A stretch of 18,387 nt of DNA from CAZEVY01 sp964515555 (GCA_964515555.1 CAZEVY010000109.1:1-18387); one strand, 5' to 3'. Positions 7,643 through 15,735 are shown, numbered from the stretch's first letter. A program made the numbers and translations. The notes: generated from the letters alone by a model not told the origin.

Positions 7643-9517
7643 TTACCAGACCGACGCCGCGCGAAACGCGAACGGATCCACCCCCGCCTCGATCACCCCC
7701 GCCGGCGTCAGCCGCAGCATCGTCGGCGCCGCCCCGTTGGCCCAGCGCGACCGCGTCGACGTCTTGTGTCCCCGCGCGCTCAGTTCGGCGACCACCGTGG
7801 CCGCCGTGCGCTCATCCAGAATCAGATCGCCGCGGCTCATCGCGTGGTTGTCGAAGCTCGACACCAGGTGCCGCGTCTGGAATCGCGGCGCCTCCACCGC
7901 CTGCTGCGCGTCCATGCCGAACTCGATCGCGTACAGCAGCATCTGGAGCAGCGCCTGGTCCTGGTTGTCGCCGCCCGGCGTCGAGAGCGCCAGGTACGGC
8001 CGGTCGTCCTTGGTCACCAGCGTCGGACTCAGCGTGATGCGCGGCCGCTTCCCGCCCGCAAGCTCATTCGGATGCCCGGGCACGAGCAGAAAGCTCTGCG
8101 CGCGCTGCGTGAGTGGAATGCCCGTGTCGCCGGCGATCACCGAGGGCAGCCACGCCCCCGACGGAGTCGCCGTGAATACCATGCCCTCCCGATCCATGGC
8201 GTTGACGCAGGTGGTATCGCGCGCCATCAGCGCGTCGTCGATCTTCACCGTCGCGATCTGCGTCTCGGAGGGATGCACGGCCCCGCGGCCGCCGGCGTGG
8301 CCGGGCCGGAACTCGAGCGACGCAGCCGGAGCGATCAGCGCCGCGCGTTCGGCGGCGTACTCGCGCGAGAGCAGACGCTCGGCGGGAACGTCGGCGAACT
8401 TCGGGTCGCCGTAGTAGCTGTCCCGGTCGGCGTAGCCCAGCTTCAGCGCCTCCACCAGCGTGTGAATGTACTCCGCCGAATTCGCGCCCATCGACTTCAG
8501 GTCGCGTGACTCGATCAGGTTCAGCGCCTGGAGCATCACCGGCCCCTGGCTCCAGAATCCCGGCTTATAGACGCGATATCCGCGATACGTGGTCGACGGC
8601 GCCTCCTCGGGCTTCAGCCGGAACCCCGCCATGTCCTCGTACCGCATCAGGCCGCTGTTGGCCTGCATGAACGCGTCGATCTTGCGGGCGATCTCGCCGC
8701 GATAGAAGTAGTCGCGCACGGCGTCGATGCCGGCCGCGCGCGTGGCCCCCGCTGCCCGCGCCTTCCGATCCGCCTGCGCCATGGCGCGCAGCGTGCGCGC
8801 GAGATCGGGCTGGCGGAACACGTCGCCGGTGCGCGGCACGCGACCCTCGGGCACGAACAGGGCCAGCGACGTCGGCCACAGGTCGAAAAACTTCCGGCTG
8901 CGATTGATCGACTGCGCCCGATACTCGTCCAGCGGGAATCCGTCCGCCAGTTCGATGGCCGGTTGCAGCGCCTCCTCGGCCGTCTTCGACCCGAACTCGC
9001 GCAGCGCCACCATCACCGCGTCCACCATGCCCGGCACCAGCGCCGGCATCAGCCCGGCCACCGGCATGAAGCCCCGCAGTCCGTTCGGCTCGATCTGCTG
9101 CACCTCGCCCGGCAGCATCTTGCGATTCCGGAAGAACTCCGCCGTCGCCAGCTTCGGCATCGTCCCCACGCCGGCGATCGCAAACACCCGACCGTCGCGC
9201 GCCCGGATGAGAATCGGCGCCTCGCCGCCGAAGCCGAAGTGCGAGAATTCCACCACCGCGCCCGCCAGCGTCGTCGCGACCCCGGCGTCCACCGCGTTGC
9301 CTCCCGCGTGGAACATCCGCATGCCGGCTTCCACCGATTGATCCGTCCCGCCTGCGACCGCTCCGCGCATCCCGCGCATCGGGCGCCGGATCGGGCGGTC
9401 GATTTCACGGCGCTGCTGGAACTGTGGTTTCGCGGCGGCGGGCGGAGGCGGAGGCTGCTGCGAGAGGAGCGCCGCGGCGAACAGCGGCACAAGGGCGGCG
9501 GCGTATCGGGTTTTCAT
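7643..9517 (-). CDS. Exported gamma-glutamyltransferase-like Ntn hydrolase, divergent active site
   Basis: This 624-residue protein belongs to the GGT superfamily of self-cleaving N-terminal nucleophile hydrolases, which act on gamma-glutamyl or related amide substrates. An N-terminal signal peptide (about 1-20, followed by QQPPPPP) puts it in the periplasm. Family landmarks are GGNAVDAGVAT (about 72-82), FGFGGEAPILI, the cleavage site D434/T435 (DTTCVNAMD, with T435 the expected nucleophile), GKRPRITLSPTLV and STPGGDNQDQ. Against E. coli GGT, the DGRETAP segment whose Arg binds the glutamyl carboxylate reads AGVGTMP, so that Arg is missing. The SSMSPT oxyanion segment reads RITLSPT. The fold and autoprocessing look intact, but the substrate may differ. 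A possible promoter and a hairpin separate it from the upstream sulfatase gene, so it is probably transcribed alone. The start at 9517 is supported by the signal peptide. Confidence 0.9.
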   Translation of the reverse strand: MKTRYAAALVPLFAAALLSQQPPPPPAAAKPQFQQRREIDRPIRRPMRGMRGAVAGGTDQSVEAGMRMFHAGGNAVDAGVATTLAGAVVEFSHFGFGGEAPILIRARDGRVFAIAGVGTMPKLATAEFFRNRKMLPGEVQQIEPNGLRGFMPVAGLMPALVPGMVDAVMVALREFGSKTAEEALQPAIELADGFPLDEYRAQSINRSRKFFDLWPTSLALFVPEGRVPRTGDVFRQPDLARTLRAMAQADRKARAAGATRAAGIDAVRDYFYRGEIARKIDAFMQANSGLMRYEDMAGFRLKPEEAPSTTYRGYRVYKPGFWSQGPVMLQALNLIESRDLKSMGANSAEYIHTLVEALKLGYADRDSYYGDPKFADVPAERLLSREYAAERAALIAPAASLEFRPGHAGGRGAVHPSETQIATVKIDDALMARDTTCVNAMDREGMVFTATPSGAWLPSVIAGDTGIPLTQRAQSFLLVPGHPNELAGGKRPRITLSPTLVTKDDRPYLALSTPGGDNQDQALLQMLLYAIEFGMDAQQAVEAPRFQTRHLVSSFDNHAMSRGDLILDERTAATVVAELSARGHKTSTRSRWANGAAPTMLRLTPAGVIEAGVDPFAFRAASVW

Positions 9518-9531
9518 GGAAACCTGAGACG

Positions 9532-9537
9532 ATTATA
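9532..9537 (-). promoter_or_regulatory. Perfect TATAAT -10 box before the GGT-like gene
   Basis: On the minus strand TATAAT stands 14 nt before the ATG of the GGT-like gene, which would give a leader of about 7 nt. No good -35 lies 16-18 bp upstream and there is no TGn extension, so the site rests on the -10 and its position in an otherwise very GC-rich gap. Confidence 0.4.
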
Positions 9538-9579
9538 GCGCCACGTTGCGCGGATCCCGCCCGAACCGCCCGCTGCCGG

Positions 9580-9642
9580 GCGCACAGCGCGGGGCGCGCT
9601 CCATGCTGCCAGCCAACGCTCGCGCCCCGCTGCGCTGTGCGC
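9580..9642. repeat. Long GC-rich hairpin between sulfatase and GGT-like genes
   Basis: Two arms pair over 19 bp with one 3-nt bulge: GCGCACAGCGC (9580-9590) with GCGCTGTGCGC (9632-9642), and GGGGCGCG (9591-9598) with CGCGCCCC (9621-9628). Bases 9629-9631 form the bulge and 9599-9620 a 22-nt loop. It sits in the 146-bp gap after the sulfatase stop. No T-run follows on either strand, so it is not a classic intrinsic terminator. It could be a 3'-end stabiliser or a copy of a dispersed palindromic element. Confidence 0.75.
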
Positions 9643-9663
9643 GATGTTGACTGGAGAAGCTCC

Positions 9664-11052
9664 CTACGACGAGTACTTCCGCCGCCAGCCCTCCAGCTCC
9701 TTGCGAAGCCGGTCGATCACCGTGATGTACTCGGCGTTGAAGTACTGGTTGGCCATCTCGCGCGGGTCGGCCCGCAGGTCGAACAATTCGTTGGGACCCT
9801 CGCCGTTGTTGCGCAGCACCAGCTTGAAGCGGTTGTCGCGCGCCATCTCGGTGTTGCGAAAATGTCCGAACACCGTCGACGGCCAGGGCTTGTCGCGCGT
9901 GGGCCCTTTCCCCTGGGCCAGACCGAGATAACTTCGACCGCACAGGTTGCGCGACGGCGGCTCCACTCCCACCGCCTCGCACACGCTCGGCACGAAATCG
10001 TAGAAGCTCACCAGCTCCGGCCGCGTCGCCTCCACCGGCAGCCTGCCCGACCAGTTCCAGATCATCGGAACCTGCACGACCTCTTCGTACATGTTGATGG
10101 GATCCGAGGCCAGCCCTTTGCTCCACAGCCCGTGCCGCCCGAGCAGAAAGCCGTTGTCGCCGGTGAAGACGATCAGCGTATTCTCGTGCAGCCCGCGCTC
10201 GCGCAGCTTCCGCATCAGCGCCGGAATCTGGTCGTCAAGCGCCGTCACTGACGCCGCGCACTTTCGCAGGTTCCCGACCGTGTCCTTCAACAGGTCGCGC
10301 TCCCGCAGCGCATGCGGGGCCGCCGGCGCGTAGCCGAACGTCTCGAACGTCGCGCCCGCGTACATGTCGTAGTACTTCTGCGGATGCCCGTTGTAGGGCG
10401 TGTGCGGATTCAGATAACTCACCGTGAGGAAGAACGGCGACCCCGGCTTCTGCTGGTCGAGGAAGTCGCAGGCGCGCCGCGTCTTGATCTCCGTGAGATA
10501 CCCCTTCTCGTCAATCCGCTGGCCGTTCAGGTACATCGTGGGATCGGTGTACGACCGCGAGCCCCCGGACATCGTGTACGAGTAGCGGTAGCCGCGCCCC
10601 GGATTCTCGTCCGAGCCCATGTGCCACTTGCCGACGTAGCCGCACTGGTATCCCGCGCCCGCGAGCACGTCCGAGAGCATCGTCTCGCGCGCGAACGACT
10701 CCGGCGCCACGGCCTGTCCCTGCGGCGGCTGCGCGACGGGCTGGGCGGTCAGAAAATCGTGGATGCCGTGCTGGCGCGGCACGCGGCCGGTGAAGAGCGT
10801 CGCCCGGCTCGCCGAGCAGATCGGCGTCACGACGAAGTGATTCAGGAACCGCACGCCGCCGCGCGCCAGGTTGTCGATGTTAGGCGTCCGGATCTCGCGA
10901 TTCCCGTAGCAGCCGAGCATCCAGGCGGCCAGGTCGTCGGCGAGAATCAGCACGATGTTGGGCCGCTGCGCCGGCGCCGCGTCGCGCCGCTGCGCCAGTA
11001 CCGGACCGGCGGCCGCGCCTGCCATCCACTCGCGTCTCGTAAGTCGGGTCAT
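9664..11052 (-). CDS. Type I sulfatase with Tat-type signal
   Basis: The 462-residue product is a formylglycine-dependent arylsulfatase-family hydrolase that removes sulfate esters, probably from a glycan. The N-terminus TRREWMAGAAAGPVLA looks like a twin-arginine signal, implying folded export. Catalytic elements are present: RPNIVLILADD (metal-binding Asp near 39-40), CSASRATLFTG with C79 as the residue converted to formylglycine, GKWH (141-144), NPHTPY (His about 217), TGDNG (about 298-301) and a downstream Lys in WSKG. Ala replaces the usual Pro in C-x-P-S-R. Conversion normally needs a maturase, and none is visible here. The frame is open 56 codons upstream. The ATG at 11052 is chosen because the Tat signal starts there and the ATG overlaps the permease stop by 4 bp (ATGA). 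No strong ribosome-binding site is seen, which fits coupled translation. Confidence 0.92.
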   Translation of the reverse strand: MTRLTRREWMAGAAAGPVLAQRRDAAPAQRPNIVLILADDLAAWMLGCYGNREIRTPNIDNLARGGVRFLNHFVVTPICSASRATLFTGRVPRQHGIHDFLTAQPVAQPPQGQAVAPESFARETMLSDVLAGAGYQCGYVGKWHMGSDENPGRGYRYSYTMSGGSRSYTDPTMYLNGQRIDEKGYLTEIKTRRACDFLDQQKPGSPFFLTVSYLNPHTPYNGHPQKYYDMYAGATFETFGYAPAAPHALRERDLLKDTVGNLRKCAASVTALDDQIPALMRKLRERGLHENTLIVFTGDNGFLLGRHGLWSKGLASDPINMYEEVVQVPMIWNWSGRLPVEATRPELVSFYDFVPSVCEAVGVEPPSRNLCGRSYLGLAQGKGPTRDKPWPSTVFGHFRNTEMARDNRFKLVLRNNGEGPNELFDLRADPREMANQYFNAEYITVIDRLRKELEGWRRKYSS

Positions 11053-11858
11053 AGGACGTCCGCGAAACCTCGCTTGATTTGTCGGAAAAACAGCCCGCCG
11101 GCGATGAAGGCGGCCACGCTCCACACCGCCAGCGCCCCCAGATCTTCCCAGTTCGGCGCGCGATTCGAGAGCAGCCGGTCCCGATAGGCGCGCACCAGGT
11201 ACGCCAGCGGGTTGAACCACAGCAGCCAGCGCATCGGCGGCGGATAATCGCCTTCATTCACGAAAATCGGCGTCAGCCAGAACCACAGCGTCAGCAGGAC
11301 CGAAACCACCTGCGCCGTGTCGCGCAGGTACACGTGCAGTCCCGCGACCACCCAGCCCAGTCCGATCGCCAGCAGCCCCAGCAGCAGCGTGTAGGGCGGC
11401 AGCAGCAGCACCATCGGCGAGAAGTGGTCTTCGGCGAAGCCGATCACGGCGACCACCACCACCAGCGCCATGAAGTGATTCACCAGCGACGAAACGAAGA
11501 TCGAGATCGGCGCGACCTCGGAAGGAAACACCGTCTTGGTGATCAGCGCGGCGTGGTCCACCATCGACGTCGCCGAGCGGCTTACGGTCTCCTGAAACAG
11601 CATCCACGGGAGAAACCCGCACACCATGAACAACCCGTAGGACTGCGTCACTTCTCCGCGCGGCAGCGTCAGCTTGAGGCAGATCTGGAATACGAACAGC
11701 CAGCTCGCCAGTAGCACCAGCGGATGGACGAGTCCCCACACCCATCCGGCGGCCGAGCCCACGTAGCGCTGCTCGAAGTCGCGCCGCACAAGCTGGGCGA
11801 CGAGCGCCCGCCGCTCGACGAGATTGCGGAGAAAGTAGCTGCCCGGAACGCGGATCAA
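11049..11858 (-). CDS. ABC-2 type polysaccharide export permease (Wzm/TagG-like)
   Basis: This 269-residue inner-membrane protein resembles the permease half of ABC exporters for O-antigen, capsule or teichoic acid precursors. The amphipathic N-terminus (LVAQLVRRDFEQRYVGSAAGWVWGLVHPL) is typical of the family: a cytoplasmic interface helix, then R-Y-x-G-S-x-x-G-x-x-W. About six membrane segments follow, and the WFWLTPIF and WLLWFNPLAYLVRAYRDRL stretches match the conserved C-terminal part. The start is TTG. An in-frame TGA lies five codons upstream with no other start between, so TTG at 11858 is nearly forced. The start is 18 bp from the assembly gap, so its promoter and any upstream partner are unseen. 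The required ATPase is absent from the window. Its stop overlaps the sulfatase start. Confidence 0.88.
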   Translation of the reverse strand: MIRVPGSYFLRNLVERRALVAQLVRRDFEQRYVGSAAGWVWGLVHPLVLLASWLFVFQICLKLTLPRGEVTQSYGLFMVCGFLPWMLFQETVSRSATSMVDHAALITKTVFPSEVAPISIFVSSLVNHFMALVVVVAVIGFAEDHFSPMVLLLPPYTLLLGLLAIGLGWVVAGLHVYLRDTAQVVSVLLTLWFWLTPIFVNEGDYPPPMRWLLWFNPLAYLVRAYRDRLLSNRAPNWEDLGALAVWSVAAFIAGGLFFRQIKRGFADVL

Positions 11859-11876
11859 CTCATCAGGATATCAGAG

Positions 11877-11976
11877 NNNNNNNNNNNNNNNNNNNNNNNN
11901 NNNNNNNNNNNNNNNNNNNNNNNNNNNNNNNNNNNNNNNNNNNNNNNNNNNNNNNNNNNNNNNNNNNNNNNNNNNN
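11877..11976. other. Assembly gap, 100 N
   Basis: Exactly 100 N bases. A round number like this is normally a scaffolding placeholder, so the true distance is unknown. Gene adjacency across this point should not be trusted. Confidence 0.98.
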
Positions 11977-12002
11977 CCCGGCAGTAAATGCGGCGTCTCG
12001 TG

Positions 12003-12008
12003 TAGACT
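12003..12008 (+). promoter_or_regulatory. Possible -10 box of the kinase gene
   Basis: TAGACT would place transcription start near 12015, about 18 nt before the kinase ATG. No convincing -35 is seen at the right distance. GTAGAC occurs twice here (12002-12007 and 12013-12018), 11 bp apart, about one helical turn. The gap just upstream hides the rest of the region. Confidence 0.25.
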
Positions 12009-12032
12009 ACCCGTAGACCGCTCAGAGGAACG

Positions 12033-14684
12033 ATGACCGGCCGCCAGGTCGCGCACTACCGCATTCTCGAAAAACTCGGCGGCGGCGGTATGGGCGTCGT
12101 CTACCGCGCCGAGGACACCCGCCTCCACCGCCACGTCGCCCTCAAGTTCCTCCCCGACCAGTACGCCGCCGACCCGCAGGCGCTCGAGCGCTTCCAGCGC
12201 GAGGCTCGCGCCGCCTCGGCCATCAACCACCCGAACATCTGCACCATCCACGACATCGGCGACGATCAGGGCCGCCCCTATATCGTCATGGAGGCCCTCG
12301 AGGGCCGCAACCTGCGCCAGCACATCGGCGGCAAGCCGCTCAAGACCGACGAGTTGGTCGCCATCGCCACACAGGTCGCCGACGCGCTCGACGCCGCGCA
12401 CGCCAAGGGCATCGTTCATCGCGACATCAAGCCCGCCAACATATTCATCACCGATCGCGGCCAGGCCAAAGTGCTCGACTTCGGGCTCGCCAAGCTCAGC
12501 GAGGACCGGCGCGCCTCCCCCGAGGCCTCGACGATTTCCGAAGCGCTGATCACCTCGCCCGGCGCGGCGCTCGGTACCGTCGCCTACATGTCGCCCGAGC
12601 AGGCGCGCGGCGAGACCCTCGACGCCCGGTCCGATCTGTTCTCCTTCGGCGTCGTGCTCTATGAAATGGCGACCGGCACGCTGCCGTTTCAGGGCGCCAC
12701 CGTCGCCGCCGTCTTCGACGGCATCCTGAATCGCGCCCCCGAGCCGCCCCGGCAGCGGAATCCGCAGTTGCCCGCCGAGATCGAGAGTGTCATCGCGAAG
12801 GCGCTGGAGAAGGACCGCGACGTCCGCTGCCAGACGGCCTCCGAGCTTCGCGCCGATCTCAAGCGCTTCGAGCGCCGCACCGAGACGGGACGATCCGCGG
12901 CCACGGCCGCTTCGCGGCGGCCCCGCCGCGCCTGGGCCTTCGCGGCGGCCGCCGTCGCCATCCTCGCCGTCGCGGGCGCCGTAGCGCTGTGGATGCAGTC
13001 CCGCTCGCGGCCCGCGTCGCGATCGGAGTGGGTGCAGTTGACCAACTTTCCCGACTCCGTCGTTCAGCCGACGCTCTCGCCCGACGGCCGCATGGTCACC
13101 TTCATTCGCGCCACGGATTCGTTCACGGCCGACTCCGGTCAGGTCTATCTGAAGATTCTCCCCGACGGCGAACCCAAGCGCCTTACCCAGGACGACCTCA
13201 CGAAGATGAGCCCGGTCTTTTCTCCGGACGGCTCGCGCATCGCCTACACCATCATCGATGCGCGCAACGAATGGGACACCTGGGTGGTACCGGTGCTGGG
13301 CGGCGATCCCCGCCCCTGGCTGCCGAACGCCTCGGGCCTCATCTGGGCGGGCCGCCAGACGGTGATTTTCTCGGAAAAGATCCGGGGCAGTCATGGAAAT
13401 CACATGAAAATCGTGACCGCGGCCGAGAGCCGCGCCGACGCCCGCGACCTTTACACGCCCATGCCGCGAGGCGCCATGGCGCACCGGACATACCCGTCGC
13501 CCGACGGCAAGTGGGCGCTGACCGTCGAGATGGATGACCGCGGCGCGTGGCTCCCCTGCCGCCTGATTCCCATGGACGCCGGCGCCACGGGCCGTTCCGT
13601 CGGACCGCCGGACGCAGGCTGCCTGTTCGCGGCCTGGTCGCCGGACGGCCGCTGGATGTACCTGAACTCGGCGGCCGGGGGCACATACCACGTCTGGCGG
13701 CAGCGATTCTCGGAGGGTGCGCTGGCCGACCCGGAACAAGTTACCTCGGGGCCGACCGAGGAAGAGGGCATCGCGATGGCGCCCGGCGGCGAGTCCTTCA
13801 TCACCGCTGTCGGTCAGAAGCAGCGATCGGTTTGGGTGCGCGACGCGCGCGGCGAGCGCCCTGTCTCGTTGGAAGGCTACGCGTCAAAGCCGATGTTCAC
13901 GCCCGACGGGAAGAAGCTGATTTACGCCGTCCGCAAGAGCATCTCGCCCCTTCGAAGCGAGCTGTGGATCGCCGACCTCGCCTCCGGTCAAAGCGAGCCC
14001 CTGCTACCCGGATTCCTCGTGGCTGAAACTGTCGCCCGGCCGAGCTACGATATCTCGCCCGACGGCCGGCGCGTGGTAATGCAAGCGCGCGACCGGGCCG
14101 GCAAGAACCGGCTCTGGATCGCGCCGATCGACCGCAGTTCGCCGCCGCGCCAGATTCCCAACGTCGAAGGCGACGGACCGCTCTACGGACCGAAAGGCGA
14201 GATCGTGTTTCGCGGGCGCGAGGGCGCTTACGGCTTCGCGTACAGCATCGGCGAGGATGGAAGCGGGCTCAGAAAGCTCAGCGACCACCCCGTTATCGGA
14301 ACCTGGAGCATTTCACCTGACGGCCGGTGGCTGGCGGTCTACGCCCGTCCCAGCAATGAGGAGTCCGGTGTGGAGTTGCTGCTTTCGCTCGATGGCGGGC
14401 CGCACGTCGTCGTCGGCGCCATGATCCATTTGAAGTGGGCGCGCGACGGGAAGCTCGCGTTCCTTTCGCTCGTGTCCGGCGCGACCTACGCAGTGCCGCT
14501 CACACCCGGCCGCATACTGCCGCCGATCCCGCCGGGCGGGTTCCGCTCGCGCGCCGATATCGCCGCACTGCCCGGCGCGCGCCTCATCGATTCGGCTGAC
14601 GTCGCTCCCGGCCCCACGGCCGGCGTCCACGCCTACTCGCGCGAGACCGTGCAGCGAAACCTTTACCGCATTCCCGTACCGTAA
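12033..14684 (+). CDS. Transmembrane Ser/Thr protein kinase with WD40-like (PD40/TolB) propeller
   Basis: This 883-residue eukaryotic-type (Hanks) kinase has a cytoplasmic catalytic domain, one membrane helix and a probable periplasmic sensor propeller. The kinase domain (about 8-280) has a Gly-rich loop LGGGGMGVVY (15-24), VALK with K38, a helix-C Glu near 57, HRDIKPAN (129-136), DFG (149-151) and SPEQARGE (187-194), so it should be active. The helix spans about 300-321. From about 334 onward at least six SPDGR/K-type repeats form a beta-propeller. The activation loop has several Ser/Thr. GAGGA just before the ATG supports the start. The next gene begins 9 bp after the stop. Its signal is unknown. 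The composition matches the many kinase-propeller proteins of Acidobacteriota. Confidence 0.94.
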   Translation: MTGRQVAHYRILEKLGGGGMGVVYRAEDTRLHRHVALKFLPDQYAADPQALERFQREARAASAINHPNICTIHDIGDDQGRPYIVMEALEGRNLRQHIGGKPLKTDELVAIATQVADALDAAHAKGIVHRDIKPANIFITDRGQAKVLDFGLAKLSEDRRASPEASTISEALITSPGAALGTVAYMSPEQARGETLDARSDLFSFGVVLYEMATGTLPFQGATVAAVFDGILNRAPEPPRQRNPQLPAEIESVIAKALEKDRDVRCQTASELRADLKRFERRTETGRSAATAASRRPRRAWAFAAAAVAILAVAGAVALWMQSRSRPASRSEWVQLTNFPDSVVQPTLSPDGRMVTFIRATDSFTADSGQVYLKILPDGEPKRLTQDDLTKMSPVFSPDGSRIAYTIIDARNEWDTWVVPVLGGDPRPWLPNASGLIWAGRQTVIFSEKIRGSHGNHMKIVTAAESRADARDLYTPMPRGAMAHRTYPSPDGKWALTVEMDDRGAWLPCRLIPMDAGATGRSVGPPDAGCLFAAWSPDGRWMYLNSAAGGTYHVWRQRFSEGALADPEQVTSGPTEEEGIAMAPGGESFITAVGQKQRSVWVRDARGERPVSLEGYASKPMFTPDGKKLIYAVRKSISPLRSELWIADLASGQSEPLLPGFLVAETVARPSYDISPDGRRVVMQARDRAGKNRLWIAPIDRSSPPRQIPNVEGDGPLYGPKGEIVFRGREGAYGFAYSIGEDGSGLRKLSDHPVIGTWSISPDGRWLAVYARPSNEESGVELLLSLDGGPHVVVGAMIHLKWARDGKLAFLSLVSGATYAVPLTPGRILPPIPPGGFRSRADIAALPGARLIDSADVAPGPTAGVHAYSRETVQRNLYRIPVP

Positions 14685-14689
14685 GGAGG
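14684..14689 (+). promoter_or_regulatory. Strong ribosome-binding site overlapping the kinase stop
   Basis: AGGAGG begins on the last base of the kinase TAA and ends 4 nt before the next ATG (14694). It is the best Shine-Dalgarno sequence in the window, fixes the hydrolase start and supports co-transcription with the kinase. Confidence 0.75.
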
Positions 14690-14693
14690 ACGA

Positions 14694-15704
14694 ATGAATC
14701 CCGACAGACGGCAATTCTTGCTGGCGGCTCTGGCCGCGCGTCTGCACGCGCAGACTCCGGCGCCCCTGATCGACCGCGGCTTCGCGCGCGTCGACGCCAT
14801 CGCGCCCGGCGTATGGGCCACCGTCGCCGACGGCGCCAAGGGCGATCAATGCGCCTCCAACGGCGGCGTCATCGCCGGCCGCGACGCCGTGCTGATCGTC
14901 GAAGGTCACATGCAGCCCGCCGGTGCGGAGCTGGAGATCGAGGCCGCCGGCAAAGTGTCGAAAGCGCCGATTCGCGGCGCCGTGGTGACGCATTTCCACC
15001 TCGACCATTCCTTCGGCAACATCGCCTATGCCCGCCGGAAGATCGCCATCATCGCGCACGAGAAGTGCGGACCGGCGATGAAGGAGCAGTACGCCGCGGT
15101 GAAGGGCGTCGACAAGAAGCCGCTGCTCGCGCCGCTGGAGAAGAAGATCGCCGCCGCCGCCGGCGAGGCGAAAAAGCGCCGCGAGGGCGACCTCGGCGCC
15201 ATGCAGTGGATGTACGGCGCTATCGACGCCGTGGAGCTGGCCTATCCCACCGAGACGCTCGCTTCGACGAAGAAGATCGACCTCGGCGGCCTGACCGCCG
15301 TCGTCGAGTATCATCCCGGCCACACGCCCACCGACGTCATCGTGCGCGTCCCCGAGCGCGACGTGGTCTTCGCCGGCGACCTGCTCTTCAACGGCATGTA
15401 CCCGGTCTGCATCGACGCCGACATGCTCGCCTGGCGCAAGGTGCTCGACCGCTTCGCGTCCTACGGGAAGAGCACGCGATTCGTCCCCGGCCACGGCCCG
15501 GTTTGCGGGCAGGAGACCATCGCCGACCAGTCGGCGGTGTTCGACGATCTGCGCGCCCACGCCGAGAAGATGCTCCGCGCCGGCGCTTCCGCCGACGAGG
15601 CCGAGCTCCGCTACACCGCCCCGTCGCGCTTCAAGGATTACCCCATCTACTGGGGTCTCGGCGTCGCCCCGGCCATGCGGAGCTACTACGCCGCAGGCAG
15701 GTGA
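14694..15704 (+). CDS. Exported metallo-beta-lactamase-fold hydrolase
   Basis: The 336-residue protein is a metal-dependent hydrolase of the MBL superfamily. The metal ligands are visible in order: HFHLDH (H100, H102, D104, H105), HPGH (H210), the bridging D229 in FAGDLLF, and H267 in FVPGHGP. The two-metal site therefore looks complete. The N-terminus MNPDRRQFLLAALAARLHAQ looks like a Tat-type signal with a twin arginine, so a periplasmic location is likely. An insert of about 45 mostly Lys/Ala-rich residues (about 125-170) separates the first motif from the second. The substrate is unknown. SoxH-like or quinoprotein-relay MBL proteins are similar in layout, while antibiotic resistance is not indicated. 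It lies 9 bp after the kinase gene. Confidence 0.9.
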   Translation: MNPDRRQFLLAALAARLHAQTPAPLIDRGFARVDAIAPGVWATVADGAKGDQCASNGGVIAGRDAVLIVEGHMQPAGAELEIEAAGKVSKAPIRGAVVTHFHLDHSFGNIAYARRKIAIIAHEKCGPAMKEQYAAVKGVDKKPLLAPLEKKIAAAAGEAKKRREGDLGAMQWMYGAIDAVELAYPTETLASTKKIDLGGLTAVVEYHPGHTPTDVIVRVPERDVVFAGDLLFNGMYPVCIDADMLAWRKVLDRFASYGKSTRFVPGHGPVCGQETIADQSAVFDDLRAHAEKMLRAGASADEAELRYTAPSRFKDYPIYWGLGVAPAMRSYYAAGR

Positions 15705-15729
15705 TCGGACCTCGCGCGCAACGCTCCCG

Positions 15730-15735
15730 TAGAAT
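15730..15735 (+). promoter_or_regulatory. Possible -10 box giving a leaderless dinB-like mRNA
   Basis: TAGAAT ends 6 nt before the ATG at 15742, so transcription would begin at or next to the start codon. No Shine-Dalgarno sequence is seen for this gene, which fits leaderless initiation. The -35 region (GGACCT at 17-bp spacing) is poor. Confidence 0.3.

Noticed and set aside
9664..11220. 56-codon N-terminal extension of the sulfatase
   Set aside because: It would overlap the permease by about 170 bp in another frame. The Tat signal begins at the ATG at 11052.
12002..12018. GTAGAC direct repeats 11 bp apart as a regulator site
   Set aside because: Only two 6-bp copies and one overlaps a -10-like box. 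Too short to support a separate site.
11871..13739. 622-codon minus-strand frame opposite the kinase
   Set aside because: It runs into the N gap and lies opposite an intact kinase with all catalytic motifs. It is a codon-bias artefact.
14694..15704. Antibiotic-resistance beta-lactamase
   Set aside because: The fold is shared but the length, the Lys/Ala-rich insert and the kinase linkage do not match known class B enzymes.
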